This document shows, piece by piece, positions 17,294 to 26,643 of a stretch of DNA of 64,000 nt. Each line of letters opens with the position of its first letter. The stretch's first letter is position 1. A program made the translations under genes and the position numbers. The stretch comes from Pseudomonas helvetica (GTDB taxonomy: Bacteria > Pseudomonadota > Gammaproteobacteria > Pseudomonadales > Pseudomonadaceae), in the NCBI RefSeq assembly GCF_039908645.1, contig NZ_CP150917.1:4413501-4477500 (forward strand), given 5' to 3'. Under the pieces are notes generated by a model. That model was not told where the DNA came from. It saw only the letters and a program-made list of their open reading frames with translations, and made no database searches.

Positions 17294-19417
17294 GTGTCTG
17301 TTGGCCCTCCTCACCTTCGCTCCTCGCTGGTTCTGGCGCTGATGCTCAGCGACCCGTTGTTGGCCGATGACCTGTTTCTCGACAACACCGCGCTGCCCCA
17401 GGTATTGACTGCCACCCGACTCAAACAGTCGGCGGCCGCCGTGCCCGGAAGCATGACGGTAATCGACAGCGAACTGATCAAGGCCAGCGGTGCCCGCGAC
17501 ATCAGCGAATTGCTGCGGCTGGTGCCGGGGATGATGGTCGGTAACGTCAGCGGCAACCAGGCCGCAGTGAACTATCACGGCACCAACGCCAGCGAAGCGC
17601 GACGCATGCAAGTGTTGATCGACGGCCGTTCGGTGTACCGCGCAGGTCTGGCGACCGTGGACTGGAGTGACATTCCGGTGGCCATGGAAGACATCGAGCG
17701 CATCGAGGTGTTCCGTGGCCCGAACACCGTCAGCTATGGCGCCAACGCGCTGATGGCGGTGGTCAACATCATCACCCGCGCACCGGCCAACAGCCATGGC
17801 ACGCGGCTGAAAGTCACTCGCGGTGAACGTGGGATCAACGACTGGTACGCCAGCCAGGGCACCGGTTGGGAAACCGGCGACCTGCGCTTGTCGCTGTCCG
17901 GCCAGGAGGACGACGGTTTCGACTCGAACCGCCTGGGAGCGGACTACCGCGACAGTCGCCGCTTGAACCGCGTCAACCTGGCCGTCAGCCAGACGCTCAA
18001 CGAGCAGCAAAGCATCGATTGGCAACTGAATGCCAAAGACGGCACCAACCAGCGGCCTTATACCTACCGTCCGGTGTTTTCCGGGATTACCTCGGCGGGT
18101 GATAACTCTGACGTGATCGCCAAGGATTACGCCGGTTCGTTGCGCTGGAACCTGGAGCTCAACCCGGATCACAGCCTTTACGTCCAGGGTTCGGCGCAGC
18201 ACTGGGATCGCCAACAGGTCTGGCGCGCCTGCGACGCCGAAGTGTCGTTCAGCCCGCAGCTCACCCAACTCTGGCAGCTCGATCCCAACTATGCCGAGCG
18301 CCTGGCGCGGCACATGGAAAGCTATACCGGCACCGGTGCACCGCACGGCACGCCAACCGAGCAGGCACTGGCCAACCAGGTGCTCGATCAATGGAAAGGT
18401 GGCGCCAACCGCACCGTCTGCGGTGACATCGACCAGAGCGCCCGCGAGTCGCGCTACGACCTGGAATTGCAGGACACCCTGAGCCTGTCCGACAGCCTGC
18501 GGCTGGTCAGCGGCATGAACTATCGATACGACCGGGCCGACTCCGAAACGTACTTCAATGGCACTCTCGACGACTCTATCTGGCGGTTGTTCGGCCAACT
18601 GGAGTGGCGCGCCAGCGAGCACTGGCTGTTGCAAGGCGGTGCGATGTACGAAAAAACCGAATTGGTCGGCGACTCGCTAACCCCACGCGTGGCAATCAAT
18701 TACCTGATCAACCCGCGCCACGGCCTGCGCGCGGTGTATTCGGAGGCCATTCGCTCACCCGACATGTTCGAGAACAACGTCAACTGGAGCTATCAGGTGA
18801 CCAACCTCAGCCCCGGAGCCTACGGTCAATCCAGTGCCCGTTACTTCGTCAAGACCCGAGGTCCCGGTAACCTCGCTCAAGAACACATGCGTTCGCGGGA
18901 ACTGGGGTATAACGGCTTCTTCGCTGACCTTGGGCTGAACGTCGACGTGAAACTGTTCTACGACGAAATCACCGACATGATCAGCGAGCCGCTGCGCAAC
19001 AATCAGTACATTGCCAGCAACAGCAATGCCTCACGCTTCAGCGGCGCTGAAACCCAGCTTGACTGGCGTGTCAGCGCCGCCGACCGGCTGCGCCTGACCT
19101 ACGCCTATGTCGATGCTACGGCCAGTAACCCTCTGGACGAACAATTCAGCGCACGCAACAGCGGCTCTGCCGGTTGGCTACGCGATTGGGGCAATGGCTG
19201 GAACAGTGCACTGTTCTACTATGGCGACGACGCACTGAATGGCTACCGCTTCGAACGTATCGACACGCGCATCGCCAAACGTATTGCGCTGGGCAAGGCC
19301 AATCTCGAACTGGCCGGTATCCTGCAACAACGCCTCGACAGCCAGCCGACCACCTTCGTCGACAACAACTACGACTCGCGCCATGCGCTCTACTTCAGCG
19401 CCGAGTTAGAGTTCTGA
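17294..19417 (+). CDS. TonB-dependent outer-membrane receptor
   Basis: A 707-residue protein with a GTG start. A short signal peptide ends near DPLLADD, and a TonB-box-like LPQVLTATR follows. The plug domain spans about residues 45-160 (PGSMTVIDSELIKASG, RRMQVLIDGRSVYR, IERIEVFRGPNTVSYGANALMAVVNIITR). A long beta-barrel domain ends in the terminal aromatic residue expected for outer-membrane insertion (YFSAELEF). The DGRSVYR plug resembles colicin I/vitamin-type receptors, but the ligand is unknown. It is followed after one base by the periplasmic protein gene and then the hybrid kinase, so it probably serves sensing or uptake with them. Confidence 0.92.
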   Translation: MSVGPPHLRSSLVLALMLSDPLLADDLFLDNTALPQVLTATRLKQSAAAVPGSMTVIDSELIKASGARDISELLRLVPGMMVGNVSGNQAAVNYHGTNASEARRMQVLIDGRSVYRAGLATVDWSDIPVAMEDIERIEVFRGPNTVSYGANALMAVVNIITRAPANSHGTRLKVTRGERGINDWYASQGTGWETGDLRLSLSGQEDDGFDSNRLGADYRDSRRLNRVNLAVSQTLNEQQSIDWQLNAKDGTNQRPYTYRPVFSGITSAGDNSDVIAKDYAGSLRWNLELNPDHSLYVQGSAQHWDRQQVWRACDAEVSFSPQLTQLWQLDPNYAERLARHMESYTGTGAPHGTPTEQALANQVLDQWKGGANRTVCGDIDQSARESRYDLELQDTLSLSDSLRLVSGMNYRYDRADSETYFNGTLDDSIWRLFGQLEWRASEHWLLQGGAMYEKTELVGDSLTPRVAINYLINPRHGLRAVYSEAIRSPDMFENNVNWSYQVTNLSPGAYGQSSARYFVKTRGPGNLAQEHMRSRELGYNGFFADLGLNVDVKLFYDEITDMISEPLRNNQYIASNSNASRFSGAETQLDWRVSAADRLRLTYAYVDATASNPLDEQFSARNSGSAGWLRDWGNGWNSALFYYGDDALNGYRFERIDTRIAKRIALGKANLELAGILQQRLDSQPTTFVDNNYDSRHALYFSAELEF

Positions 19418-19418
19418 C

Positions 19419-20348
19419 ATGGCCCTCAACCAGACACGTACCCGCTCCCCCCGAAGCCGCCGGCCTTGGGTTTGGGGACTGTTGCTTGTCTGCCTGGGCA
19501 GTTTGCCCGTGCGTGCTGCCGACGTGCTGCTGACCGGCGCCGAGGACAGTCCTGGCGTGCAGGCCTTTACCCGCGCCCTGGCCGAGCAGCGCCCCGAAGA
19601 CACGGTGCGTTTCGCACGCCTTGCCGACCTCCCCGCGCCGTCCCGGCTACCCGACGCGACCCGACTGATCCTGCTTGACCTGCCGAGCCTCGACTGGCGC
19701 CTGCAAGACAGCGAAGGGCCGGCGACGCTGGTGCTGCGCATCAGCCGCCTGCAAGCCCATCAGCGCCTGGGTAATGCCCTGCCCCTGCACCTGAGCCTGC
19801 TATGGAGTGATCCACCGCCGGGCCGCCAACTTCACCTGATCCAGGCTCTATTGCCGCAAGTCCGACGGGTCGGCGTGCTGTACGGGACGAACAGCGAATT
19901 TCTGCTCAAGGAACTGCACCACGCCGCGCACCGGCTGGGGCTGGAGATCGTCGCCGAACGTTGGGACAACACCAATGACAGCCGGCCTCTGCAAACCCTG
20001 TTGAAGAACAGCGACGTACTGTTGGGGCTCGACGATCCGGGCCTGTACAACCCGAAAACCGCCAAGAATCTGCTGCTCAGCAGCTATGCCCGACAACTTG
20101 CGTTGATCGGCCCCAACGCCGGGTTCGTCAAGGCCGGCAGCCTGGCCAGCACCTACAGCGATCAGGGCGATTGGCTGGCCGTTCTGGATAACGTGCTTGA
20201 CCGTCCACCGGCCAGCTGGCCGCGCACCCTCTATCCGCAGCGCTTCAAGGTATTAAGTAACCCGCAAGTCGCTCGTTCCTTAGGCATAGAACAAATTGAC
20301 CCCACGGCTGTTGCAACACAGTTGGCCGAAGGAGAAAACCGCCCATGA
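19419..20348 (+). CDS. ABC_sub_bind-type periplasmic substrate-binding protein without transporter partners
   Basis: A 309-residue protein with a signal peptide (WVWGLLLVCLGSLPVRAAD, cleavage after AxA, no lipobox). The mature part has the two-lobe pattern of the ABC_sub_bind (PF04392-like) family: VRRVGVLYGTNSEFLLKEL and DVLLGLDDPGLYNPKTAKNLLLSSY. No permease or ATPase gene is nearby. It starts one base after the receptor stop codon, and its own stop overlaps the kinase ATG (ATGA). The context suggests that it presents a ligand to the kinase sensor domain. That role is inferred. Confidence 0.82.
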   Translation: MALNQTRTRSPRSRRPWVWGLLLVCLGSLPVRAADVLLTGAEDSPGVQAFTRALAEQRPEDTVRFARLADLPAPSRLPDATRLILLDLPSLDWRLQDSEGPATLVLRISRLQAHQRLGNALPLHLSLLWSDPPPGRQLHLIQALLPQVRRVGVLYGTNSEFLLKELHHAAHRLGLEIVAERWDNTNDSRPLQTLLKNSDVLLGLDDPGLYNPKTAKNLLLSSYARQLALIGPNAGFVKAGSLASTYSDQGDWLAVLDNVLDRPPASWPRTLYPQRFKVLSNPQVARSLGIEQIDPTAVATQLAEGENRP

Positions 20349-22243
20349 ACCTGCGTCGCCATTGGGGCATCAATACCCGCACCCAGATCATCAGCCTCGG
20401 CCCGGCGCTGCTGCTGACGTTGCTGCTGATCAGCTTCTTTACCGTCGTGCGAATCCAGGATTTACGCCAGGAGCTCAACCACACCGGCCAACTGATCGCC
20501 AATCAACTGGCCCCGGCCACCGAATACGGGGTGATCTCCGGCAACAATGAGGTGCTCGAAAGCCTGATGAAAGCCTCGCTGACAACGCCGCACGTGCGTT
20601 TTCTCGAGGTGCAGGACAACGCCAACAAGGTCTTGGTGCACGTCGAGCAGCCCTCGGAAAACCGCCAACGCTCGCAACAGATCGAAGTGTTTCAAGCACC
20701 GGTACGCTTGCAACGGATCAGGCTCAGCGACGATTTCCTGCAGGGGCCACCACCGGCAATCGGTCCTTCCGAAGACTATCTGGGGCGTGTCGTCGTCGGC
20801 ATGTCCAACGATGCCTTCAGCCAGCGGCAACAGGAGATCCTGCTCAAGGCCGCGATCCTCGCACTGTTTGCCCTGCTCTTTACCTTCCTGCTGGCGCGGC
20901 GCCTGGCCGCCAGCCTGTCGGAGCCCATCAGCGCCATGGGCAATGCGGTGAAAGCGATTCAGCAAGGCGACTACAAAAAGCCGCTGCCGATCGTCGACGA
21001 TTCAGAACTGGGCGACCTGTCGCGCCACATCAACAACCTCGCCGATGGCCTTGAGCTCGCCAGCCGCGAGCAGCATCAGGCCATGGCGCAACTGATCCAG
21101 ACCCGCGAAGAAGCGGAAAAGGCCAACAGCGCCAAGTCCGACTTCCTGGCGATGATGAGCCATGAATTGCGCACACCGATGAATGGTGTGCTGGGTATGC
21201 TGCAACTGCTCGAAACCACCAACATGACCGAGGAGCAGATCGAGTACGCCGCGCTGGCGTCGGAGTCTACCGAGCACTTGCTCAAGGTCATCAACGACAT
21301 TCTCGACTTCTCGCGCATCGAACGCTCGGCCCTGGAGCTGGAGCACATCCCGTTCAACCTCGCCGAGCTGATCAACAGCTGCGCCCAGGCTTTCCAGCAC
21401 AGCGCGATGCAACGCGGCCTGAGCCTGGAGCTGCAGATTCCGGACGACATGCAAGCCTTGCAGGTACAGGGCGACCCGACGCGGATCCGGCAGATCCTGG
21501 TCAACCTGATCGGCAATGCCTTGAAGTTCACCGAGAAAGGCCGGGTAACGATCGAGCCGCAGTGGCAATCGCTGGATCACGAACTGCTGTGGTTCACCTG
21601 CACCGTGCGCGATAGCGGGATTGGCATTTCGGCCGAAAGCCTGGAGTTGATGTTCAACGCCTTCCAGCAGGCTGACAGCTCGATCTCCCGACGTTACGGC
21701 GGCACCGGCCTGGGCCTGCCGATTGCGCGCACGCTGGCCGAGCGGATGGGCGGCACACTGCGTGCCCAGAGCGAGGAAAGCCGAGGCTCGGTATTCACCC
21801 TGGAAATTCCGCTGGCGCGGTCCAGGCAGACACCACCGGCTCTGGCACCGCGCACGCCTGCCGGCATCGACCACGGCGAGGGGCGCAATGTGCTGCTGGT
21901 GGAAGACAATCCGGTGAATCAGACCGTCATCAAAGCTATGCTGCGCAGCCTGGGCTTTACTGTCAGCGTCGCCACCGATGGAGCACAGGCGGTACGCAGT
22001 GCCGAGAGCCTGATTTTCGAGGCGATTCTGATGGATTGCCGGCTACCGGTTATCGATGGTTACGAAGCCACCCGGCAGATCCGTCAATTGCCCGGCTGCA
22101 CGGACCTGCCCATTATCGCCCTGACCGCCAACGCGCTGCAGGGTGACCGCGAGGCCTGCCTGTCGGCGGGGATGAACGATTATCTGGCCAAACCTTTCAA
22201 ACGCGCTGATCTGCAGCAAATTCTGCAACGTTGGGTACGGTAG
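20345..22243 (+). CDS. Hybrid sensor histidine kinase/response regulator (likely PA1611-like)
   Basis: A 632-residue kinase. TM1 is about residues 16-36, a periplasmic domain of about 130 residues follows, and TM2 is near 166-186. A HAMP domain leads to HisKA with His273 in MMSHELRTPMNGVLG. The ATPase domain carries LIGNALKF, DSGIGI and YGGTGLGLPIA. A C-terminal receiver domain has Asp564 in LMDCRLPVIDGYEA and the switch lysine in YLAKPFK. There is no Hpt domain, so output needs a separate phosphotransfer protein. In P. aeruginosa the hybrid kinase just upstream of fabA is PA1611, a RetS-interacting kinase; equivalence here rests on position and architecture. Confidence 0.94.
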   Translation: MNLRRHWGINTRTQIISLGPALLLTLLLISFFTVVRIQDLRQELNHTGQLIANQLAPATEYGVISGNNEVLESLMKASLTTPHVRFLEVQDNANKVLVHVEQPSENRQRSQQIEVFQAPVRLQRIRLSDDFLQGPPPAIGPSEDYLGRVVVGMSNDAFSQRQQEILLKAAILALFALLFTFLLARRLAASLSEPISAMGNAVKAIQQGDYKKPLPIVDDSELGDLSRHINNLADGLELASREQHQAMAQLIQTREEAEKANSAKSDFLAMMSHELRTPMNGVLGMLQLLETTNMTEEQIEYAALASESTEHLLKVINDILDFSRIERSALELEHIPFNLAELINSCAQAFQHSAMQRGLSLELQIPDDMQALQVQGDPTRIRQILVNLIGNALKFTEKGRVTIEPQWQSLDHELLWFTCTVRDSGIGISAESLELMFNAFQQADSSISRRYGGTGLGLPIARTLAERMGGTLRAQSEESRGSVFTLEIPLARSRQTPPALAPRTPAGIDHGEGRNVLLVEDNPVNQTVIKAMLRSLGFTVSVATDGAQAVRSAESLIFEAILMDCRLPVIDGYEATRQIRQLPGCTDLPIIALTANALQGDREACLSAGMNDYLAKPFKRADLQQILQRWVR

Positions 22244-22340
22244 TGGGGAGTGATCCTCCATCTGCGACTGGCGTGAAAGGCGAAAGTGCGGCAGTCTTAG
22301 GCACCTTGACAGCTCGGAATCGGGCTTGAAAAATAATTTC

Positions 22341-22358
22341 AGTGCACAAGTGTACATT
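22341..22358. promoter_or_regulatory. Putative FabR/DesT-type operator upstream of fabA
   Basis: AGTGCACAAGTGTACATT is an imperfect 18-base palindrome centred on CAAGTG, about 130 bases before the fabA start. It resembles operators of the TetR-type repressors FabR (enterobacteria) and DesT (P. aeruginosa), which control fabA/fabB. Assignment is from memory of the motif shape. Confidence 0.5.
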
Positions 22359-22489
22359 CATGTCCCTTGTGCTGTGACTTTCACCACAACGCAATAGTCT
22401 ATGAGTAGGCTGCCGGTTCGAAGCATGAACGCTTCGATCGGCCGGGAAGATTTGCCCCACCTGCCGCATGGGACTATTGAGGAGCTCGC

Positions 22490-23005
22490 ATGACCAAACA
22501 AAACGCCTTTACCCGGGAAGACCTGCTGCGCTGCAGTCGCGGTGAGCTGTTCGGCCCTGGTAACGCGCAACTGCCCGCCCCGAACATGCTGATGGTGGAT
22601 CGCATCACTCATATCAGCGAAGAGGGTGGCAAGTACGGCAAAGGTGAATTGGTCGCCGAGCTGGATATCACTCCGGACCTGTGGTTCTTCGCCTGCCACT
22701 TCGAAGGTGACCCGGTGATGCCAGGCTGCCTGGGCCTCGATGCCATGTGGCAGCTGGTCGGTTTCTTCCTCGGCTGGCAAGGCCTGCCGGGCCGCGGCCG
22801 CGCCCTGGGTTCGGGCGAAGTGAAATTCTTTGGCCAGGTTCTGCCGACCGCTAAAAAAGTCACTTACAACATTCAGATCAAACGCGTCCTGAAGGGCAAG
22901 CTGAACCTGGCCATCGCCGATGGTTCGGTCAGCGTCGACGGCCGCGAGATCTACACCGCCGAAGGCCTTCGGGTCGGCGTATTCACATCCACTGACAACT
23001 TCTAA
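22490..23005 (+). CDS. fabA: 3-hydroxydecanoyl-ACP dehydratase/isomerase
   Basis: A 171-residue hotdog enzyme. FabA dehydrates 3-hydroxydecanoyl-ACP and isomerises trans-2- to cis-3-decenoyl-ACP, the branch point of anaerobic unsaturated fatty acid synthesis. Catalytic His70 lies in [11 protein letters not shown], and Asp84 in CLGLDAMWQ, at the E. coli positions. GAGGAGC lies before the ATG. fabB follows 11 bases downstream as a standard fabAB operon. A palindrome upstream may be the repressor site. Confidence 0.98.
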   Translation: MTKQNAFTREDLLRCSRGELFGPGNAQLPAPNMLMVDRITHISEEGGKYGKGELVAELDITPDLWFFACHFEGDPVMPGCLGLDAMWQLVGFFLGWQGLPGRGRALGSGEVKFFGQVLPTAKKVTYNIQIKRVLKGKLNLAIADGSVSVDGREIYTAEGLRVGVFTSTDNF

Positions 23006-23016
23006 GGGTTATCCGC

Positions 23017-24237
23017 ATGCGCCGCGTCGTTATCACTGGTCTGGGCATCGTTTCGTGCCTGGGCAATGACAAAGAGACCGTCTCCGCTAACCTGCGTGCA
23101 AGCCGCCCTGGCATCCGGTTCAACCCGGAATATGCCGAAATGGGTCTGCGTAGCCAGGTTTCCGGCTCCATTGACCTGCCACTCGAAGAGTTGATCGATC
23201 GCAAGATCTATCGCTTCGTCGGCCACGCGGCGGCTTACGCCTACCTGGCCATGAAAGACGCCATTGCTGACTCCGGCCTGACCGAAGAGCAGGTTTCCAA
23301 CCCGCGCACCGGCCTGATCGCCGGTTCCGGTGGCGCATCGACCCTGAACCAGATGGAAGCGCTGGATATCCTGCGCGAAAAAGGCGTCAAGCGCGTCGGC
23401 CCATACCGCGTAACGCGGACCATGAGCAGCACGGTTTCCGCTTGCCTGGCCACTCCATTCAAGATCAAGGGCCTGAACTACTCCATCGCTTCTGCCTGCG
23501 CCACCAGTGCTCACTGCATCGGCAACGCCATGGAACAGATCCAGATGGGCAAGCAGGACGTCGTGTTCGCCGGCGGCGGTGAAGAAGAGCATTGGAGCCA
23601 ATCGTTCCTGTTCGACGCCATGGGCGCACTGTCCAGCCAGTACAACGAGACACCGGAAAAAGCTTCCCGTGCCTACGACGCCAAGCGTGACGGTTTTGTC
23701 ATCGCCGGCGGTGGCGGCATGGTCGTGGTCGAAGAGCTGGAACACGCTCTGGCCCGCGGCGCGAAGATCTACGCGGAAATCGTCGGCTACGGCGCGACTT
23801 CCGACGGCTACGACATGGTCGCTCCAAGCGGCGAAGGCGCCATCCGCTGCATGCAGATGGCCATGTCCACCGTCGACACGCCGATCGACTACCTGAACAC
23901 CCACGGCACTTCGACTCCGGTCGGCGACGTCGCGGAAATGAAAGGCGTGCGTGAAGTCTTCGGCGACAAGGCTCCAGCCATCAGCTCCACCAAGAGCCTG
24001 TCGGGCCACTCCCTGGGCGCCGCCGGCGTTCACGAAGCGATCTACTGCATGCTGATGATGGAAGGCAACTTCATGGCAGGTTCTGCCAACATCGAAGAAC
24101 TGGATCCGGAAGTGGCTGATATGCCAATCCTGACCAAGACTCGCGAAGACGCCACCATCAACACCGTGATGAGCAACAGCTTCGGCTTCGGTGGCACCAA
24201 CGCCACTCTGGTCCTGAAGCGCTGGCAGGGCAAATAA
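23017..24237 (+). CDS. fabB: 3-oxoacyl-ACP synthase I
   Basis: A 406-residue condensing enzyme that elongates the cis-3-decenoyl-ACP made by FabA. The thiolase-fold active site has Cys161 in [11 protein letters not shown] and the two histidines in [11 protein letters not shown] and [13 protein letters not shown]. The C-terminus ends [17 protein letters not shown], typical of KAS I/II. Length matches E. coli FabB. A strong intrinsic terminator follows, so the transcript ends with fabB. Confidence 0.98.
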   Translation: MRRVVITGLGIVSCLGNDKETVSANLRASRPGIRFNPEYAEMGLRSQVSGSIDLPLEELIDRKIYRFVGHAAAYAYLAMKDAIADSGLTEEQVSNPRTGLIAGSGGASTLNQMEALDILREKGVKRVGPYRVTRTMSSTVSACLATPFKIKGLNYSIASACATSAHCIGNAMEQIQMGKQDVVFAGGGEEEHWSQSFLFDAMGALSSQYNETPEKASRAYDAKRDGFVIAGGGGMVVVEELEHALARGAKIYAEIVGYGATSDGYDMVAPSGEGAIRCMQMAMSTVDTPIDYLNTHGTSTPVGDVAEMKGVREVFGDKAPAISSTKSLSGHSLGAAGVHEAIYCMLMMEGNFMAGSANIEELDPEVADMPILTKTREDATINTVMSNSFGFGGTNATLVLKRWQGK

Positions 24238-24261
24238 CGCCCCGCTGCTTCGCTGCACATG

Positions 24262-24295
24262 AAAACGCCCCGACTGGTTCGGGGCGTTTTTTATT
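24262..24295 (+). terminator. Intrinsic terminator of fabAB
   Basis: A 12-base-pair stem (AAAACGCCCCGA paired with TCGGGGCGTTTT) around CTGGT, followed by further T residues, 24 bases after the fabB stop codon. Confidence 0.93.
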
Positions 24296-24397
24296 GGGCG
24301 ATCGATAAGCCAGTGGAACACCTGAATCGCCAGATGCTCTATAACTGCAAGGTCTTTTCCTGACGCACACTCTTTCTTACTGCCCATGAGGTTTGTC

Positions 24398-24814
24398 ATG
24401 ACCATTACCGTCAATACCGAATCCAGCGAAGGTTTTCGTCACAGCATCCAGATCGACGACCATCAACTCTTCGCCGATGTGCCCAAAGCCTCCGGCGGCG
24501 AAGGTTCCGCACCAGAGCCCCACGATTACTTCGACGCAGCGCTGGGCGCCTGCAAGGCACTGACCCTCAAGCTCTATGCACAGAAGAAGGAAATCCCGCT
24601 GACCGGCGTCACGGTCGAGGTCAAGCGCGACAACAGCCAGGAGCAGAAAGGCAAATACGCCCTGCACGTCAAACTGACCCTCAAAGGCGTACTCACCGAC
24701 GCCCAGCGTGAAGAGTTGCATCGCGTGGCCGACCGCTGCCCGGTGCACAAGCTGATGACCACCAGCGAAGTGACTATCGAGACTCACCTGTCTGAAGGCG
24801 CCTTCAGCCAATAG
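24398..24814 (+). CDS. OsmC/OhrA-family peroxiredoxin-like protein
   Basis: A 138-residue OsmC-fold protein. The two conserved cysteines are Cys52 in ALGACKALTLKLYA and the later Cys in ADRCPVHKLM. These reduce organic hydroperoxides in OsmC/Ohr proteins; this branch is closer to the YhfA/uncharacterised OsmC group, so the substrate is not certain. I chose the ATG at 24398, preceded by GAGG at good spacing, over the ATG at 24386. The gene stands alone between the fabAB terminator and the pirin gene. Confidence 0.9.
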   Translation: MTITVNTESSEGFRHSIQIDDHQLFADVPKASGGEGSAPEPHDYFDAALGACKALTLKLYAQKKEIPLTGVTVEVKRDNSQEQKGKYALHVKLTLKGVLTDAQREELHRVADRCPVHKLMTTSEVTIETHLSEGAFSQ

Positions 24815-24876
24815 CGGCAAACACAGGCTGTGCGGGTTATGCTCAGCGGCATCACTCGTACAGCCTGGAATGCACC

Positions 24877-25764
24877 ATGAACAGCCCGCTCGTGATCCGC
24901 CCACGCACCGAAGATGTCGAAGGCCAACCGATCCTGCGCCCGCTGCCGTCGGCCCAATGCCGCAGCGTCGGGCCTTTCGTGTTTTTCGATCACATGCTTG
25001 AAACCCGCTACCCGGCCGGCAAGGGCATGAACATCCGCCAGCATCCGCACATCGGCCTGTCCACCCTCACCTACCTGTTCGAAGGCGAACTCCAGCACAA
25101 GGACAGCCTGGGCTCTGACCAGATCGTGAAACCGGGCGACGTCAGCTGGATGACCGCAGGCAGTGCGATTGCTCACGTCGAGCGCACTCCAAAAGCCTTG
25201 TGGGATACCGACTTCAAGATGCACGGCCTGCAAATCTGGCTGGCCTCCCCCAAAGAGCACGAACAAGGTCCCGGCCATTACAGCCATCACCCGGCCGCCA
25301 GCCTGCCGGTCAGCGATAACCTCGGGGTGAAGATCAGGATGATTGCCGGCAAAGGCTTTTGCCTGGAGTCACCGGTGCCGGTGCTTTCCCCTACGCTGTA
25401 CGCAGAGCTTGAGCTGAAAACGGCGACGACCTTGCTGATCCCCACCGAGCATGAAGAACGCGCCCTTTACGTGCTGGACGGTGAAGCCCAACTCAATGGC
25501 GAGCCGATTGAACCGCACTCCCTGGTGGTGCTGCCTGCCGGGGAAGAAATGGACCTGTTCGCCGAAAGCGATTGCCACGTCATGCTGTTTGGCGGCGAAC
25601 CCATGGACGGGCCGCGCCGGATCAACTGGAACTTCGTCGCCAGCGATCCCGCGGTGATCGATGAGGCCCGCCGACGCTGGGCGGCCGGTGATTGGCCAAC
25701 CGTACCGGGCGAGAGCGAGCGGATCGAGTTGCCTACAAAACCAGCTCCACCGACACCTCTGTAA
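24877..25764 (+). CDS. Pirin family protein (bicupin)
   Basis: A 295-residue two-cupin protein. The N-terminal domain has the pirin signature HPHIGLSTLTYLFEGELQHKDS and the second metal-site part GSAIAHVERTP; the C-terminal cupin is PIEPHSLVVLPAGEEMDL. Bacterial pirins bind iron; some, such as YhhW, have quercetinase activity and others act as regulators. The specific role is unknown. It reads in the same direction as the OsmC gene 62 bases upstream, and both may belong to stress defence. Confidence 0.93.
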   Translation: MNSPLVIRPRTEDVEGQPILRPLPSAQCRSVGPFVFFDHMLETRYPAGKGMNIRQHPHIGLSTLTYLFEGELQHKDSLGSDQIVKPGDVSWMTAGSAIAHVERTPKALWDTDFKMHGLQIWLASPKEHEQGPGHYSHHPAASLPVSDNLGVKIRMIAGKGFCLESPVPVLSPTLYAELELKTATTLLIPTEHEERALYVLDGEAQLNGEPIEPHSLVVLPAGEEMDLFAESDCHVMLFGGEPMDGPRRINWNFVASDPAVIDEARRRWAAGDWPTVPGESERIELPTKPAPPTPL

Positions 25765-25765
25765 C

Positions 25766-25840
25766 TGATCGTTCCCACATTCAAGAGCGGACGCGGAGCG
25801 TCCATTGAGGCATTCCCACGCCGGAGCGTGGGAACGATCA
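25766..25840. repeat. Inverted repeat (GTTCCCACGC family)
   Basis: Perfect 13-base outer arms, TGATCGTTCCCAC (25766-25778) and GTGGGAACGATCA (25828-25840), enclose two smaller hairpins: GGACGCGGAGCGTCC and CCACGCCGGAGCGTGG. It lies between the convergent pirin and dienelactone hydrolase genes. It is a distinct REP-like family from the others in the window. Confidence 0.85.
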
Positions 25841-25848
25841 CTGGGGCG

Positions 25849-26577
25849 TTAGCCGTTGAACACTTCATCCAGCAAGTTATGCATCGACACAAAGGCCCGC
25901 TTGGCGGTCTTGGCGTCGTACATCATCGTGCCCGGCACATTGGCGTGCGGATCGGTAAAGGAATGCACCGCGCCGCCGTAGCTGAGCAATTGCCAATCCA
26001 CGCCTGCAGCATTCATTTCAGCTTCGAAGGCCGGCAGTTGCTCTTTCGCCACCAATGGATCGGATGCACCGTGCAACACAAGCACCGAGCCCTTGATGTT
26101 TTTCGCATCGGCAGGGTTCGGCGTATCCAGCGTACCGTGGAACGACACGGCAGCCTTGAGCGGCGCGCCGGTACGCGCCAGCTCCAGCGCACAGCAACCG
26201 CCGAAGCAGAAACCGAATGTCGCCAGTTTCGAGCTGTCGACCGCCGCTTCACCCTGGCTCTGCAAGGCAGCAAATGCCGCCTGCATGCGCTTGCGCAACA
26301 ACGCACGATCATTCTTCAGCGGCATCATCGCCGCGCCCGCCTCGTCGCCATTCTGTGGGCGAATCGACTGCCCATACAGGTCAGCAATCAACACCACATA
26401 ACCCTTCGCGGCAACTTCCTGGGCAATCTTCTCGGCCCCGGCGCTGACACCCATCCAGTTCGGCGCCATCAGCAAGCCCGGACGTGGGCCTGTGTGGCCG
26501 GCGTCGAACGCCAGACGACCTTCGTAAGACTGCCCCTCAATCTGATAGACCACGGAACGCACAGTAACTTGGCTCAT
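25849..26577 (-). CDS. Dienelactone hydrolase family protein
   Basis: A 242-residue alpha/beta hydrolase of the dienelactone hydrolase family. The nucleophile cysteine lies in ATFGFCFGGCCALEL (G-x-C-x-G in place of serine), the acid in VLHGASDPLVAKEQL, and the His in GGAVHSFTDP. The family hydrolyses dienelactone in chlorocatechol pathways, but no such pathway genes are nearby. A general carboxylesterase role is more likely. A terminator shared with htpG lies upstream on this strand. Confidence 0.92.
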   Translation of the reverse strand: MSQVTVRSVVYQIEGQSYEGRLAFDAGHTGPRPGLLMAPNWMGVSAGAEKIAQEVAAKGYVVLIADLYGQSIRPQNGDEAGAAMMPLKNDRALLRKRMQAAFAALQSQGEAAVDSSKLATFGFCFGGCCALELARTGAPLKAAVSFHGTLDTPNPADAKNIKGSVLVLHGASDPLVAKEQLPAFEAEMNAAGVDWQLLSYGGAVHSFTDPHANVPGTMMYDAKTAKRAFVSMHNLLDEVFNG

Positions 26578-26607
26578 GACTCACTCCCGTAAAGAAACGC
26601 CAGAATG

Positions 26608-26632
26608 AAAAAACCCGCCGAAGCGGGTTTTT
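26608..26632 (-). terminator. Intrinsic terminator after htpG
   Basis: AAAAACCCGC-CGAA-GCGGGTTTTT forms a compact stem with an A run on one side and a T run on the other, 12 bases beyond the htpG stop codon on the minus strand. Confidence 0.92.
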
Positions 26633-26643
26633 CTACAACTTGG

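Noticed and set aside
23002..24414. A 470-codon open frame antisense to fabB
   Set aside because: It covers fabB entirely in antisense and lacks any start signal; it is a shadow frame.
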